DNA of 64,000 bases from Siphonodentalium dalli (GCA_032622095.1 CP136066.1:228476961-228540960); one strand, 5' to 3'. Shown: positions 44,443 to 55,659, numbered from the stretch's first letter. A program made the numbers and translations. Notes: a model not told the origin generated them from the sequence alone.

Positions 44443-44509
44443 TCAGCAGTTTGTTTTGAAATACTCTGCAAACATACAATTGTTGTTTTTGTTTTTACTA
44501 CAGTAAACT

Positions 44510-44665
44510 ATACATTGGTGTAACAATATTTACCTTGACTTTGTAAGCCAGTGCTTTCTCTTAAATATGCGAGGCTCCCTATGGGGAAACTCGCATATAT
44601 AACAGAATGCACTGGCATAGGATCTTTAATGCTGTACCAGAACAGCTCCCATCAGGAAATGGTTA
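44510..44665. mobile_element. PB-C fragment
   Basis: Right part only: CAATATTTACCTTGACTTTG, one core derivative, AGCTCCCATCAGGAAATGG and TTAA at 44662-44665. Confidence 0.6.
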
Positions 44666-45544
44666 ATATTAGTAATTTTGTTATATTTCTGCTTGTCCGG
44701 TGACTCACATGAATAACTTTCCCTGTAAATCCTACACCCCTATCCTATTAATAGATATTCCATAATTTTATCAAGGGCACCAGAATCGTCCGAAAAGGAA
44801 GGAGTCAGTTTTTACAGAAAATGCGACATACTATTGTAAGAGTGATCCTTTTCTGTGATGATTTGAACACTCTCATTGTCAATGTAGTTGTTACTCAATG
44901 TTACTTTTCTCCTAATATTTATGGATATTTCTGGTATCTGGGAGGTGGGGCAATTCTCCCCCTACCCTGTGATACTAGCACCCTTGTATTTATTTATAAC
45001 CAGTCCTTCCCAGGAGACGGGAGCGATTGCTCTTGCACCCGTTCACACTCGCAATTTTCTAAAACTCGCTAAAATGTGCACTTGTCAAAATGAATATGAT
45101 GACTGTAATCGTTGATTCAATATTGAACTATTTGAAGGTTCATTTTGATCTTTTCTGTTTCAATGTAACTATGGGCATGTAAAAGTGTGACTACATGTAG
45201 ACATTATGACATCTTGTTTGAGAAACACCCAACTTGTGATTATATTACAGGGTGCATTACACCCGTCTTATGAATTGCAGGAGCAAATAAGTGCTCTTGT
45301 TGTGTTTTCCTCCTGGGAAGGACTGTATAACAGAAACTAAAGATTTAATAATGCAGCCTTGTTAATAGCATCTGCTAACAGTCGAGCTGAGGCAACTGCC
45401 TAGGCAAAAAGAAATTTTTTCAGCTATTTTTTAGCAGAGGCAAATTTTAGAGCTTCCCAATGTTTTGTGCAAAATTGAAACAAATTTCTGCAGATATTGT
45501 CTTAATGTCGCAATGTGAAAGTCTGAAGACAGCAAAAATTCATT
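44666..45544. other. Low-repeat stretch, no gene recognised
   Basis: Two overlapping plus-strand frames (44821-45072 and 44888-45115) lie here. Neither has a recognisable domain; both probably arise by chance. No window repeat family is present. Confidence 0.35.
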
Positions 45545-45800
45545 GTTGAATGCCGAGTACTACTGAGATAACAAGGATTACTGAGATAACTGCATGCACA
45601 TGGATTATCTTGATAATCATCAAATTTAAACCAGACCCAAACAAAGTTTGCCATGATAATGGACTACCTGTAAGTTGCAATCCTATACTGAAATTTTACA
45701 GGTACGTGTAGAACACAGCAGAGTATGCAACCATGCTGAATTGCGGATTCTAGGCAATTTCTTAGTCCAGGCAAATTTCTGCCAATTAACATGGCTGATT
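45545..45800. repeat. J dispersed repeat
   Basis: Collinear with 21480-21800: ACTGAGATAACAAGGATTAC, AAACCAGACCCAAACAAAG, CATGATAATGGACTACC, GCAAATTTCTGCCAATTAAC. Diverged, with small indels. Confidence 0.6.
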
Positions 45801-46091
45801 ATGTAGAGGATGAAGAGCACTTCATTTTGCACTGCAAAAAAATATGATGAGCAAAGAAAATCCTTATAACAGAAACTGAACATAGATATTAAAAGTTTGA
45901 GCACCTTATCAAGAGATTTTCTTAAAATACCACTCAACCCAAACACTGTTAAAACTTCAAAGGTAATATGTAACGATTGAGTAGAACGATACTCATGCTA
46001 GACCCAATGACACTTAATACTATAACAGTGTAAGGGCTCCTAAAGAATGAGAAGCATGGATAGCCATATATACATGTACATACAGTATTAC

Positions 46092-46271
46092 TACATGTAA
46101 TGCTCTAAGTAATCGACTCCTTAACCACAGCAGAATTATGGGTAACTTTTCAGGATTTAGTTGGAAATATGGCTTGTTGCCATTCATCGGAAAGCTCTCG
46201 CCGAGAAAAAAAAGTTACCCATAATTCTGCTGTGGTTAAGGAGTCGATTATTTAGAGCATTACTTTACATG
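46092..46271. mobile_element. D foldback MITE, shortened
   Basis: Ends TACATGTAATGCTCTAAG and GAGCATTACTTTACATGTA are inverses. The right half is largely deleted after CTCTCGCCGAG (resumes AAAAAAAGTTACCC). The TACATGTA extension is shared by both ends, suggesting co-evolution of the arms or the local target. Confidence 0.7.
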
Positions 46272-46654
46272 TAACTCTTATTGTATTATATTGTCAAAAT
46301 TATTTATTTTGTAGCACACATCATATTCTCTATGATTTGCTAATAAATATTATCTTATTATCTTATCTTATGTACTCACCACCACAAGCCATTTTATTCA
46401 ATAAAATAATAAATTACACTATATTCTAATAGTATGTACTAAGTTCTATTGTTTTATAGTACATTAAAAACAAGGACAAGTAGTCTGGGGGGAGGGGGAG
46501 TATTCATATTTATTTTGAGCAAACTTGAAAATAAAATGAAAAAATAAAATAAAATGAAAAGCCACCTCTCTGCCACTATTTTTTTCTTGCATGTAACCAG
46601 AAACACAGGTATATTTTTTGCTCACCCAATTAACAGGGCTGATAATGTACTCAC

Positions 46655-46865
46655 CATCACACGCTGTTTTACATTCCTCTTCCGACTCAAAATTATTCTC
46701 ATTTCCGCCACATCCACCAAACCAGAAACGTTCACAACGCGCATCCACCGAATTATAGTTCCACTTGACGACGTAATCCGAACAATCCCCAAGCGCTGAT
46801 TCGAGTTGACATCGATCCGCTAAAGCGAAAGAAAATAAACCGATAAGCACAACTAAAATCTCCAT
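46655..46865 (-). CDS. Secreted Kunitz/BPTI-domain protein, first exon
   Basis: The frame from ATG at 46865 encodes a hydrophobic signal peptide (residues 1-16, ending ALA before Asp17) and one Kunitz domain (about 19-69). Its cysteines, C19, C28, C44, C52, C65 and C69, have spacing 8-15-7-12-3, identical to BPTI. The FGGCGGNENNF segment matches the family's FxxGGCxxNxNNF region and the conserved Gly before the second Cys is present. After codon 70 plus one base comes GTGAGTAC, a strong donor (phase 1, usual for Kunitz exons). The open frame continues into the intron to 46464 by chance. The reactive-site P1 residue is Ser29, between Asp27 and Asp30, so trypsin inhibition is unlikely. Further exons were not found. 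Confidence 0.85.
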
Positions 46866-47309
46866 GGTTGAGAAATTTTTAATAAATTAAAACCTTGCCA
46901 CCGATGAGTCGACGACCAAAAACTGGTCAAACTCCAATTTAAGTTTCTGGAAGTTTCTTGAAGTTCCAAAGGGTTAAAATCCAAGTGAAAATATTTTTTT
47001 TAAATTCCAAGTGTATTCCAGGTGTATTCCAAACTCGGATGAAATCCAGAGCTCCAGATTATCAACAGTATTCCATGATACTAAAAGATGGAATGATTCA
47101 CGTTAATTCATCAGGTGGGAATGCTATAGGAGCTGACTATCTGTTCATGTCTGTGTTAGCTGGACTCCCATAGAAAGTGATAGACCTAGCAGTTAAATAG
47201 ATTTGAGTGTCTTCATGGTTTTATGGCTGGCTGTATGGTGTGGGAGGTATATGTTGTTATATAAAGGGTTGTTTTAGTGGGCTGTGTATGGGATTGTGGG
47301 TAAACAGGA
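46866..47309. other. 5' flank of the Kunitz exon
   Basis: Expected to hold the promoter of the minus-strand gene. AT-rich just upstream (read on the minus strand: TTTAATTTATTAAAAATTTC, a weak TATA-like stretch about 10-25 bases before the ATG). A 71-codon plus-strand frame at 46958-47173 has no known motif. Confidence 0.35.
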
Positions 47310-47525
47310 AGTCATAGACATGGGCCCCCAGTCATTGTCTGGGTATTAACCCCTCACCCTACATAGGCATGGACCCCCAGTCATTGTCTGGGTGTATTAA
47401 CCCCTCACCCTACATAGGCATGGACCCCCAATCATTGTCTGGTATTAACCCCTCATAGACATGGGCCCCGAGTCATTGTCTGGGTATTAGCCCTCACCCT
47501 ACATAGACATGGGCCCTGGGTGTTG
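47310..47525. repeat. Roughly 60-bp tandem repeat, four units
   Basis: Imperfect units of CATGGACCCCCAGTCATTGT then CTGGGTATTAACCCCTCACC and CTACATAG. Ends at a C tract next to an E element. Confidence 0.85.
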
Positions 47526-47544
47526 ACCCCCCCCCCCCCATGTA

Positions 47545-48286
47545 CAAGCCAGCAAATAGTGTGTCTGTCATTTGCAAAATAAGGTCCGCAGAGGGTGAAT
47601 TTAGCGGGCTAGCCTTACCAAATTCACCCTCTGGGGACCTCATTCTGCTTAGACCTCATCTTCCGTGGAATATCTGGAGTCTCAAATTAACATTGTTTTT
47701 AGTTACTTTTTCCTTTCTGGGAAGTTTCTATATGCCCTAATTTGCAGAAGATAAAATGTATAATTGAGGTGACTAATGGGTGAACATCCTCAACTTCAAC
47801 TGGGGAACTTCAATCTGATTCTACATCTCCCAGCAGTTGCATGAGGCCTAAGTAGAATGAGGTTCCCAGAGGGTAAATTTAGAGACACTATCCCGCATAG
47901 CAGGCTAGCATCACTAAATTCACCCTCAGGCGACCTCATTATGCATGGCATCAATCATCTGCTATATGGGAGACAGACTCAGATTGAAGTTCCTAAATGG
48001 TGAATATTGTGATGTACACCCATTGGGAACCTCTATTATGCAATGTGTCATCTGCCAATTTGGAGATACAGAGAAACTAAACTAAAAAAGAATTAGAATT
48101 TATGTAAAGAAGTTTCTATAGAAATTTTATAATAAAGAAACTTTCCAGAGAAGATGAGGCCTAAGCAGAATGAGGTCCACATTGGGTGAATTTAGTGATG
48201 CTAGCCCTCTGTGCAGGGTAGCATCACTAAATTCACCCTCTGGGGACCTCATTCTGCAAATGACAGGCACACTAAACTCAGACTTG
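47545..48286. mobile_element. E element, long composite
   Basis: Left end CAAGCCAGCAAATAGTGTG, right end CACTAAACTCAGACTTG, from different E subtypes. Three foldback modules and two linkers (one with TTCAACTGGGGAACTTCAAT, one with CACCCATTGGGAACCTC). Likely a recombinant or tandem fusion of two E copies. Confidence 0.7.
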
Positions 48287-48934
48287 GTTCATTGACATAC
48301 ATGTATATACTTTAGTTTTCATGAATAAAAATTTAGAAAAATTGCTAAATCAGCATGATCGACCGACCAACATCATAGCTTTATACCATGACCACTTAAC
48401 CAGGGGAAACAGGAACTATCACAATGACTAAATATCAAGACGTGTTGAAATATGAACCAATTAAAACACGTAATTCAATGTTATCAAAGTTATATTAATG
48501 CTCCAGCCAAGTGAGTCCTTGAGAACTGAGACAGCTATTTAATCACCGTAACTGGACTTGTTAAATTTTATACGCATGCCTGTAATTTATGTAATAGTAA
48601 GTTTGGAAAGCTATTAGCATATAGAGATAGCTTATTCTGCTTTATGAATCTGATAGACTTAAAAACGTCAACATAATGAAAATGTCACACAATAAGTGCT
48701 TTTTTGGTCACAAATTCTGATAAAATGTGTAGAAAATTAGAATGTAATATAAATCAGTCAAACTGCATGGCCTAATTGAGATTGAGATGTTACCATGACA
48801 CCTGACAATATATATTCCATAGTTATTGTGCAGGATAGCAGGACTAAATTCACCTCTGGGGACATCATTCTGCAATTGACAGAGAGGCTCCACCCATGTC
48901 AATTCATATTTATTATTTTATACCCACAAAACTA
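48287..48934. other. Gene-free stretch with E remnant
   Basis: About 60 bases near 48830-48890 (CTAAATTCACCTCTGGGGAC, ATCATTCTGCAATTGACAG) are a leftover E right end. The rest is unremarkable AT-rich sequence. Confidence 0.45.
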
Positions 48935-49202
48935 CAGTAATGCCCTAATTAATCGACTCCCTAACGACAGCAGAATTATGGGTAACTTTGCAGGATTTAG
49001 TCGGAAATATGACTTGTTGCCATTCATCGGAAAGCTCTCGGGGAGAGCTTTCCGATGAATGGCAACAAGCTATATTTCGGAAAATATGGCTTGTTGCAAT
49101 TCATCGGAAAGCTCTCAGGGAGAGCTATATTTCCGACTAAATCCTGAAAAGTTACACATAATTCTGCTGTCGTTAGGGAGTCGATTAATTAGGGCATTAC
49201 TG
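48935..49202. mobile_element. D foldback MITE with partial internal duplication
   Basis: TA flanks at 48933-48934 and 49203-49204. The ends are perfect inverses including unusual ATTAATCGACTCCCTAACGA. The middle segment (AATATGGCTTGTTGC, CATCGGAAAGCTCTC) appears twice on the right side, making it 268 bp. Confidence 0.8.
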
Positions 49203-49225
49203 TATTTCAAAACTGTTATATGAAG

Positions 49226-49581
49226 AGAAAATCCATCTTTAATTAGCAGAAATTTGCCTTGACTAAGAAATTGCCTAAAGAAATTATCATAAATGATCAA
49301 ATTGTTAAAGAATGTAAGAAAAAATGATAAAATTGTTAAAGAATACAAGAAAAAATTATAACAAAAATGATAAAAATTGTTAAAGAATGTAAGAAAAAAT
49401 TCTAAAATTGTTTAAGAATGTAAGAAAAATAGATTAAAAATGATAACAAAATATTTAGGCCATGCAATGCTTTCTCTTATATATGCGAGGCGACCTATGG
49501 TCGACTGGCATATATAAGAGAATGCATTGGCACAGGGTCTTCAATGTTTCACCAGCACAGCTGCCGTCATCAAAGTGTTAA
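49226..49581. mobile_element. J end plus PB copy lacking a left end
   Basis: 49226-49275 is the inverse of the J end (AGCAGAAATTTGCCTTGACT). Then the PB AT linker (AAAGAATGTAAGAAAAAATG units), one core palindrome, and a right end GCTGCCGTCATCAAAGTG with TTAA at 49578-49581. No CCCTT left end. Confidence 0.6.
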
Positions 49582-50133
49582 GTGAGACCAATTAATCTTG
49601 AATATCAAGGAAGCCAGATACATTTAGTAAATGAACACGGAGTATCAGGTAGTTATCAGGAGCTGATCTTAAGCAAATGTTCGGGATTTAGAAGTTTGCC
49701 ATTAAGGATTAGTACTCGAGTGCTAAGGCTAATCAACAGCCGGCAAAACGAAGTTCAACATCCAACCATTCCAACTCCCTTCATCAATCTGTGATAAAAA
49801 ATATTTGCATAAACGATCCGTTTAATTCATTCCTGCTTGAAAAGAGATAGGATATATTGAAGAGTGTATGTTAAGATCTGGGATGTAGATAAATAAATTG
49901 AGATATGTTGATCAGTGTGAATGACTATGATGGGTTGTTTATTGTGGAATGTTAGCACAGCATGTACCCCCACTTATCTCATTTGGGATCAAAGTCTGTT
50001 GAAAAGTGGCTAGTCCAGTGGTGTTTAGGGGCTGGGGGAGCGCTTCCACCTCTTGAAAACATGTCGAACCACCCCCCTCGCCATATCAATCTCATATTTC
50101 AAATGGCCTAAGTTACATGATAATTATTTTCAT
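49582..50133. other. Low-repeat stretch, no gene recognised
   Basis: A 70-codon plus-strand frame (49582-49794) has balanced composition but no domain. No window repeat family seen. Confidence 0.35.
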
Positions 50134-50508
50134 TTAAAGTGATGTAAAGCACATCGGAAGGGTGATCAAATAGAAATTAAGAATAATCTTGCTCAAAGTA
50201 GTTATTTGTTAGGAATATTAATCTAAATTGACGATACACACGATCGTTCTTATATATTAATTAAATGCAATGACTCTAGATGGCGAAATCATTTGTGTTT
50301 GATTATTGCTGATAGTAGCGTCCCAAATCGAGATGTAAATATTTACAGTTGAGCATAGTTCTCATGATGTTTTCTATGGAGTGGTATGATCGATTTCTTT
50401 GAAATTTTTGGCGATGTTAGTAGAATGCTACATTCCACAAGTTGGCATAACGCCTGAGTATAACTTATCAATTTCACGCGCACGAACAAGTCCATAATAT
50501 GTCTTTAA
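50134..50508 (+). mobile_element. B element, left arm of a large inverted repeat
   Basis: From TTAAAGTGATGTAAAGCACA to AATATGTCTTTAA. Its right three-fifths is mirrored almost exactly at 51128-51298. Confidence 0.8.
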
Positions 50509-50523
50509 TACAATATCAATTTC

Positions 50524-50777
50524 TTAACCCTTTGAGTGCCAGGTCGATTTTTGTATCAACCCATATACCCTGTGCCAATGCATTCTCTTATATATGCGAG
50601 TCGACCATAGGTCGCCTCGCATATATAAGAGAATGCATTGGCCTAACAATTATTATTTTTTTTTTATTTTTTTTTACAATTTTTTACAATTTTAATAATT
50701 TATTCTTATATTCTTTAACAGACTTATTTTGTAGGTTTAGGGCCGATGAGATCGGCCCCTGGCACTCAAAGGGTTAA
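50524..50777 (+). mobile_element. PB-B TTAA element
   Basis: TTAA at 50524-50527 and 50774-50777. Oriented opposite to the next copy: CCAGGTCGATTTTTGTATC leads, core palindrome, AT linker, then GGGCCGATGAGATCGGCCCC. Confidence 0.88.
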
Positions 50778-50881
50778 AGCCACATAGCAGTTTTGCGCTC
50801 CAGAATACATTATAAAATAGGTTGACATGTACTTCAACTACCTTTCTACGAGCATTATATGTCCCAGAAGATCAAATCTGT

Positions 50882-51112
50882 TTAACCCTTTCAGTGCCAG
50901 GGGCCGATCTCATCGGCCCTAATTTATGGTCTGTAGAGTGCCCTAAAAAAAATTTAAAAAAATGAAATTGTTTTTTTTTTTTTTTTGGGTTAGGCCAATG
51001 CATTCTCTTATATATGCGAGGCGACCTATGGTCGACTCGCATATATAAGAGAATGCATTGGCACAGGGTATATGGGTTGATACAAAAATCGACCTGGCAC
51101 TCAAAGGGTTAA
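50882..51112 (-). mobile_element. PB-B TTAA element, mirrored partner
   Basis: TTAA at 50882-50885 and 51109-51112. Left end CCCTTTCAGTGCCAGG; the right part mirrors the left part of the 50524 copy. 104 bases of unrelated sequence (50778-50881) lie between the two. Confidence 0.88.
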
Positions 51113-51127
51113 GAAATTGATATTGTA

Positions 51128-51366
51128 TTAAAGACATATTATGGACTTGTTCGTGCGCGTGAAATTGATAAGTTATACTCAGGCGTTATGCCAACTTGTG
51201 GAATGTAGCATTCTACTAACATCGCCAAAAATTTCAAAGAAATCGATCATACCACTCCATAGAAAACATCATGAGAACTATGCTCAACTGTAAATATATA
51301 AGAGAATGCATTGGCACAGGGTATATGGGTCGATTCAAAAATCGGACCTGGCACTCAAAGGGTTAA
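51128..51366 (-). mobile_element. Truncated B fused to a PB-B end
   Basis: B runs from TTAAAGACATATTATGGACT to CAACTGTAAATATA (about 51298), then changes within one base to the PB-B right half (TAAGAGAATGCATTGGCACA ... CTGGCACTCAAAGGG, TTAA at 51363-51366). The shared AATATA/ATATA at the junction suggests a microhomology fusion. Confidence 0.7.
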
Positions 51367-51450
51367 GCAGCCTTCATCCAGAAGCATAAGAAATCAAAAT
51401 AATAAGAACCATGAAATCATCCAAGGCCTTCTAAATAATCTCATCCCTCA

Positions 51451-51898
51451 TTAAAGATACTCAATCCGAATTAACGCTCGCAAATTACTATATCTTTGGC
51501 TTCGGGGATAAAAACAATAATATGATTCGAGTCGAGGAACCCACCCATCAAAGCTCAGAGCGATCAGATATCGATATTTTAAATCTATTATTTTAATTAA
51601 AAGCGGCCCAGTAAACTGTCGACGAGAAGAACTTATCTGACAGGATAGCGGATGAAGATCAATAACTCTAAAATCCAGTGGCTTTTTTGTGTCAGATATT
51701 TGACAACCAACAAAATTTCGTTGAACAAAACATTGATAAATAACAGGTTTTGGGCAATTTTATACTATAGTTGACGGTGGTTAGCATTATTGTTGGGAAA
51801 TTAATCGATTCTGATAACTGAAGTAGCATTTAAAAAAATTTGGTTGTTGTTGGAATCTGATGATATGAGGACCGTCGAATCGGATTGAGTACCTTTAA
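51451..51898. mobile_element. G TTAA-bounded element, most complete copy
   Basis: Ends TTAAAGATACTCAATCCGA and TCGGATTGAGTACCTTTAA are good inverted repeats, each closing on TTAA. This defines G as a TTAA family with AAAGRTACTCAATCCGA termini. 448 bp, non-coding. Confidence 0.82.
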
Positions 51899-51927
51899 CA
51901 AAATTTTAATGCTGGCTATGCAATCAT

Positions 51928-52210
51928 TTAACCCTTCCAAGCCAGGTGTCAGCTTGTATTGCTGAGTGTCATCTGCTCATGTCTGTGAGGGGCTCCATAA
52001 GGGTAACCCTTCGATGACTGGAGCTGCCTGAAATTTGGGAAAACCCTGTGCCCATAGGAAGCCTCGCATATATAAGTGAATACATTGGCCTAACAATATT
52101 TGCCTTGACCTTGTAAACCAGTGGATGGGAGACTCACATATATAAGAGAATGCACTGGCACAGGACCTTTAATGCTGCACCAGTGCAGCTCCCATCACGA
52201 AAAGGGTTAA
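51928..52210. mobile_element. PB-C TTAA element, composite
   Basis: TTAA at 51928-51931 and 52207-52210. The hairpin module (GAGTGTCATCTGCTCATGTC, GAGGGGCTCC) comes first, then an internal AACCCTTCGATGACTGGAGC start, decayed cores, and the right end AGCTCCCATCACGAAAAGGG. Confidence 0.7.
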
Positions 52211-52994
52211 TACTCCTATGAATTAATATCTAGAAATAAATGCAGCAGTCAGTTTGACTACAAAGAATAAATATAGCAATTTGGACAAGAAAAATATAAG
52301 ATACAAGCAGCCAAACTGAGGAATGTTAAAAATAAATTGAAAAATTTATATACAAAAAAACAGGCCAAACATGAATAAAATTTCCATCCATACAGGAAAC
52401 AGCCAATTAAATTAAAATGAATCGACACAACAGATTTTAGTCATCGGGAATAACGTATCAAGGATTTATCAATGAACATTGCACACCTTCGTAACCCAGA
52501 AGCGTCTACAACTGATCAATACACAAACTTACACTATAACTGAGCTAATAAACCACAAAATGCATCCAATTTCACGCCATAATCTACGAATGTTTTATGT
52601 TGAATCAAGATCGGGTATCACCTGGTAATACCAATATACATCAAATAATTTCACCATTTAACCACCACCATTTAACCCTATGGCATTAGATCAAGTATTT
52701 ACATCCAGTGATTCACCCTGCTTTACCCACTGCCCCATAGCATGGACCAGCCTAGAGGTTTCAAATTGGGGGAAGTCACTTCTCCCTGTTTGGTTATTAG
52801 GGAGAAGTGGACTGTTATTAGGGAGAAGTACATGTAACAATGGCTTAAGTTCAATTTACACCCCAAAATCACCCTTCTATGATTCAATAAGTATTAAATA
52901 AACCATGAGCCCATTTATGCATACTGCATATGAGAGAGAGTTCACTTTTCCCTGGGACAAAAATATGGAGATGTGGCACATTTTAGAGAGATGT
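52211..52994. other. Low-repeat stretch, no gene recognised
   Basis: No window family. Contains a GGGAGAAGT pair near 52800 and a GAGAGAGAG patch near 52930. The 73-codon frame at 52680-52901 is unremarkable. Confidence 0.35.
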
Positions 52995-54167
52995 CTCACA
53001 TGTCGCCCTCTAGGCTGGTCCCTGTCTCCCAAGTCGCTCTCTAGGCTGGTCCCCGTCTCCCAAGTCGCCCTCTAGGCTGGTCCCTGTCTCCCTAGTCGCT
53101 CTCTAGGCTGGTTCCTGTCTCCCAAGTCACCGTCTTGGCTGGTCCCTGTCTCCCAAGTCACTGTCTTGGTTGGTCCCTGTCTCCCAAGTTGCCCTCTAGC
53201 CTGGTCCCTGTCTCCCCAGTTGCCCATTAGGCTGGTCCCAGTGTAGAGGGTGACTAATGGGAGATAGGGACCAGCCTAGAGGGCAACCTGGGAGACAGGG
53301 ACCAGCCTAGAGAGCGACTTGGGAGACCGGGACCAGCCTAGAGGGCAAATAATGGGAGACAGGGACCCTCCCATGTCACCCTCTACTGGCTAGTCCCTGT
53401 CTCCCAAGTCGCCCTCCAGGCTGGTCCCTGTCTCCCAAATTGCCCTCTAGGTGGGTCCCCGTCTCCCAAGTTGCCCTCCAGGCTGGCCCCTGTCTCCCAA
53501 ATTGCCCTCTAGGTGGGTCCCTGTCTCCCAAGTCGCCCTCCAGGCTGGCCCCTGTCTCCCAAATTGCCCTCTAGGTGGGTCCCTGTCTCCCAAGTTGCCC
53601 ATTAGGCTGGTACCGGTCTCCCGTGTCACCCTCTTGGCTGGTCCCAGTCTCCCAAGTCGCTCTCTATGCTGGTCCCTGTCTCCCAGGTTGCCCTCTACTG
53701 GCTGGGCTGTCTCCCATTAGTCGCCCTCTAGGCGGGTCCCTGTCTCCCATTATTTGCCCTCTAGGCTGGTCCCTGTCTCCCAAGTCGCCCTCCAGGCTGG
53801 TCCCTGTCCCCCAAGTTGCCCTCTAGGTGGGTCCCTGTCCCCCAAGTTGCCCTCCAGGCGGGTCCCTGTCTCCCAAGTCGCCCTCCAGGCTGGTCCCTGT
53901 CTCCCAAGTCGCCCTCCAGGCTGGTCCCTGTCCCCCAAGTTGCCCTCTAGGTGGGTCCCTGTCCCCCAAGTTGCCCTCCAGGCGGGTCCCTGTCTCCCAA
54001 GTCGCCCTCTAGGCTGGTCCCTGTCTCCCAAGTCGCCCTCCAGGCTGGTCCCTGTCTCCCAAGTCGCCCTCCAGGCTGGTCCCTGTCCCCCAAGTTGCCC
54101 TCTAGGTGGGTCCCTGTCTCCCAAGTTGCCCATTAGGCTGGTACCGGTCTCCCGTGTCACCCTCTTG
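52995..54167. repeat. 31-bp minisatellite, block 1
   Basis: Unit CTCTAGGCTGGTCCCTGTCT + CCCAAGTCGCC. About 38 units with shared variants (CCAGGTTGCC, CATTAGTCGCC, AGGTGGGTCC). Orientation flips to the complement at about 53243-53365, then returns. The unit has no stop codon in several frames on both strands, so apparent frames up to 193 codons arise from repetition. Confidence 0.92.
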
Positions 54168-54335
54168 TTTTATGGTGCCCACATTCATAGTGAGCAATGG
54201 GGGATGCCGCAGTGTCCTGGGACCACAAAAAAGGTACCCTGCCTTGCTCACTGGAAGCTGTATTATGCTAATGATGAACAGATAGTCTGCCGTAGGAGCA
54301 GTTTTAGCCAGTCAAAAGTAAAAAGGCAGAAGTAA
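54166..54335 (+). CDS. Coding-like segment at the end of the minisatellite
   Basis: After the repeat ends, the same frame stays open for 55 codons with balanced composition inside an AT-rich region. It reads GAHIHSEQWGMPQCPGTTKK near the start and ends KVKRQK before TAA, with four cysteines overall. It may be an exon remnant or part of a transposon-derived zinc-finger fragment. I recognise no family; no ATG outside the repeat starts it convincingly. Confidence 0.2.
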
Positions 54336-55659
54336 AAGATAAAATTATAGAGCATCCTGGAAGTCAGTCAAATATCTTTTAATTATCAATATTGTATTTA
54401 GGTTGAATTATTTGTTACTATTGTTTATGTAACAATCATAGTATTCACTATGGTTATAATTGAATGCATTTATAAAAAGTTAACTTAAAATTGGCGTAGG
54501 TAATTATACAAAATTGTTAGTATGCATACCTTTAAATTATAACCAAAGTTGGTCAACAAGCCTATATAGGTCAAAAGTAAAGTCAATAATATGTTGTAGG
54601 TATAATAATGAGGTATCTCGACAGGTTTTAGTTTATACACAAAGTATAGTCTGATAATAATGGGTCTATAGTCTGCTTTTTGATCGAATTGTTTTGAATT
54701 ACATTTATACATATATGTTTTATATTTTATTAAAATAAAACTTCCCTCATATCCTTCTTAATGAGATTCCGTTGATTATCAATTATGTGCAGTGAGTATC
54801 AAACCCTATATAATTATGAATAAATCTAATTATTATATTAATATTATAATAGTGTATAATATAGTTTTTGGTTTCTAGCAGCATAGTATTGCTATAAAGG
54901 TTATGCCGTTATAGGGGTATGCCATAAAAGGGTATAAATGTTTTAATGGATTATATTTATAACAATCACTTATGTGTCTTATATATACATTTTAAATTAT
55001 AGTATTATATAATTGTAAAGTTCCTTTTCTTAAATATCCTTTAACATGATTAAGTCCATTTTATTTGTGCTTATAACTATGTCCGTTAAAATTAATATAG
55101 GATTTGGCATTTAATATAGTATCTCCTTATAATAATTAAGGCAATTATGTGAATATTCCAAGGTATTGTCCTATACCCCTTAATAATATTATGTTCTAGT
55201 ACCCTATTGTTAGTAGTACTATGCTGGGTGCCAGCGTTCAAACCAGGCATACTAATGCACATAAATTATCGTGGTGGTGGACAGACAGTTAAACAAACAG
55301 ACAGACAGACAGACATACATAACATATAGCCATACATTGTACATGTATGTACATTATAAACATTGTTTATTTGTAGACATCATTTAATGTACTACATGCA
55401 TATATATCTCTTAAGTGGTATATGGTTTGGTATAAGGGGATTATATTCATTAAAAGGTTTTTAGGTATGAGAAAGGGGAGGTTATCTGCTAAGCATATTA
55501 ATGAATAGGCATGTTTTTATGGTCAGGGTCCCAATGTTTTGCAGACAATTTGTTCCCTGTTCTCATAACCAAATTTAGAAATGGAGAGTATATTTCTGGA
55601 GCGGTTTAAAATAATTTTGAAAATGTTTTAGAACGTACCCCCCTAAAGATAATTTATTT
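54336..55659. other. AT-rich stretch between minisatellite blocks
   Basis: About 1.3 kb of very AT-rich sequence with none of the repeat families and no gene. Holds a short (GACA)n microsatellite near 55298-55316. Because the 31-bp minisatellite lies on both sides, this segment may be an insertion within a once continuous array. Confidence 0.45.

Noticed and set aside
44821-45115. Overlapping 83- and 75-codon frames as a gene
   Set aside because: No domain, signal peptide or splice context; two frames open over the same bases suggests chance.
46464-46654. Continuation of the Kunitz frame to a stop at 46464
   Set aside because: A strong phase-1 splice donor follows codon 70, and the sequence beyond becomes AT-rich and low-complexity, typical of an intron.
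53754-54335. Longest open frame in the window (193 codons, proline-rich repeats)
   Set aside because: About 137 codons are a translation of the 31-bp minisatellite, whose unit lacks stops in several frames on both strands. Only the last 55 codons are kept, as a weak candidate.
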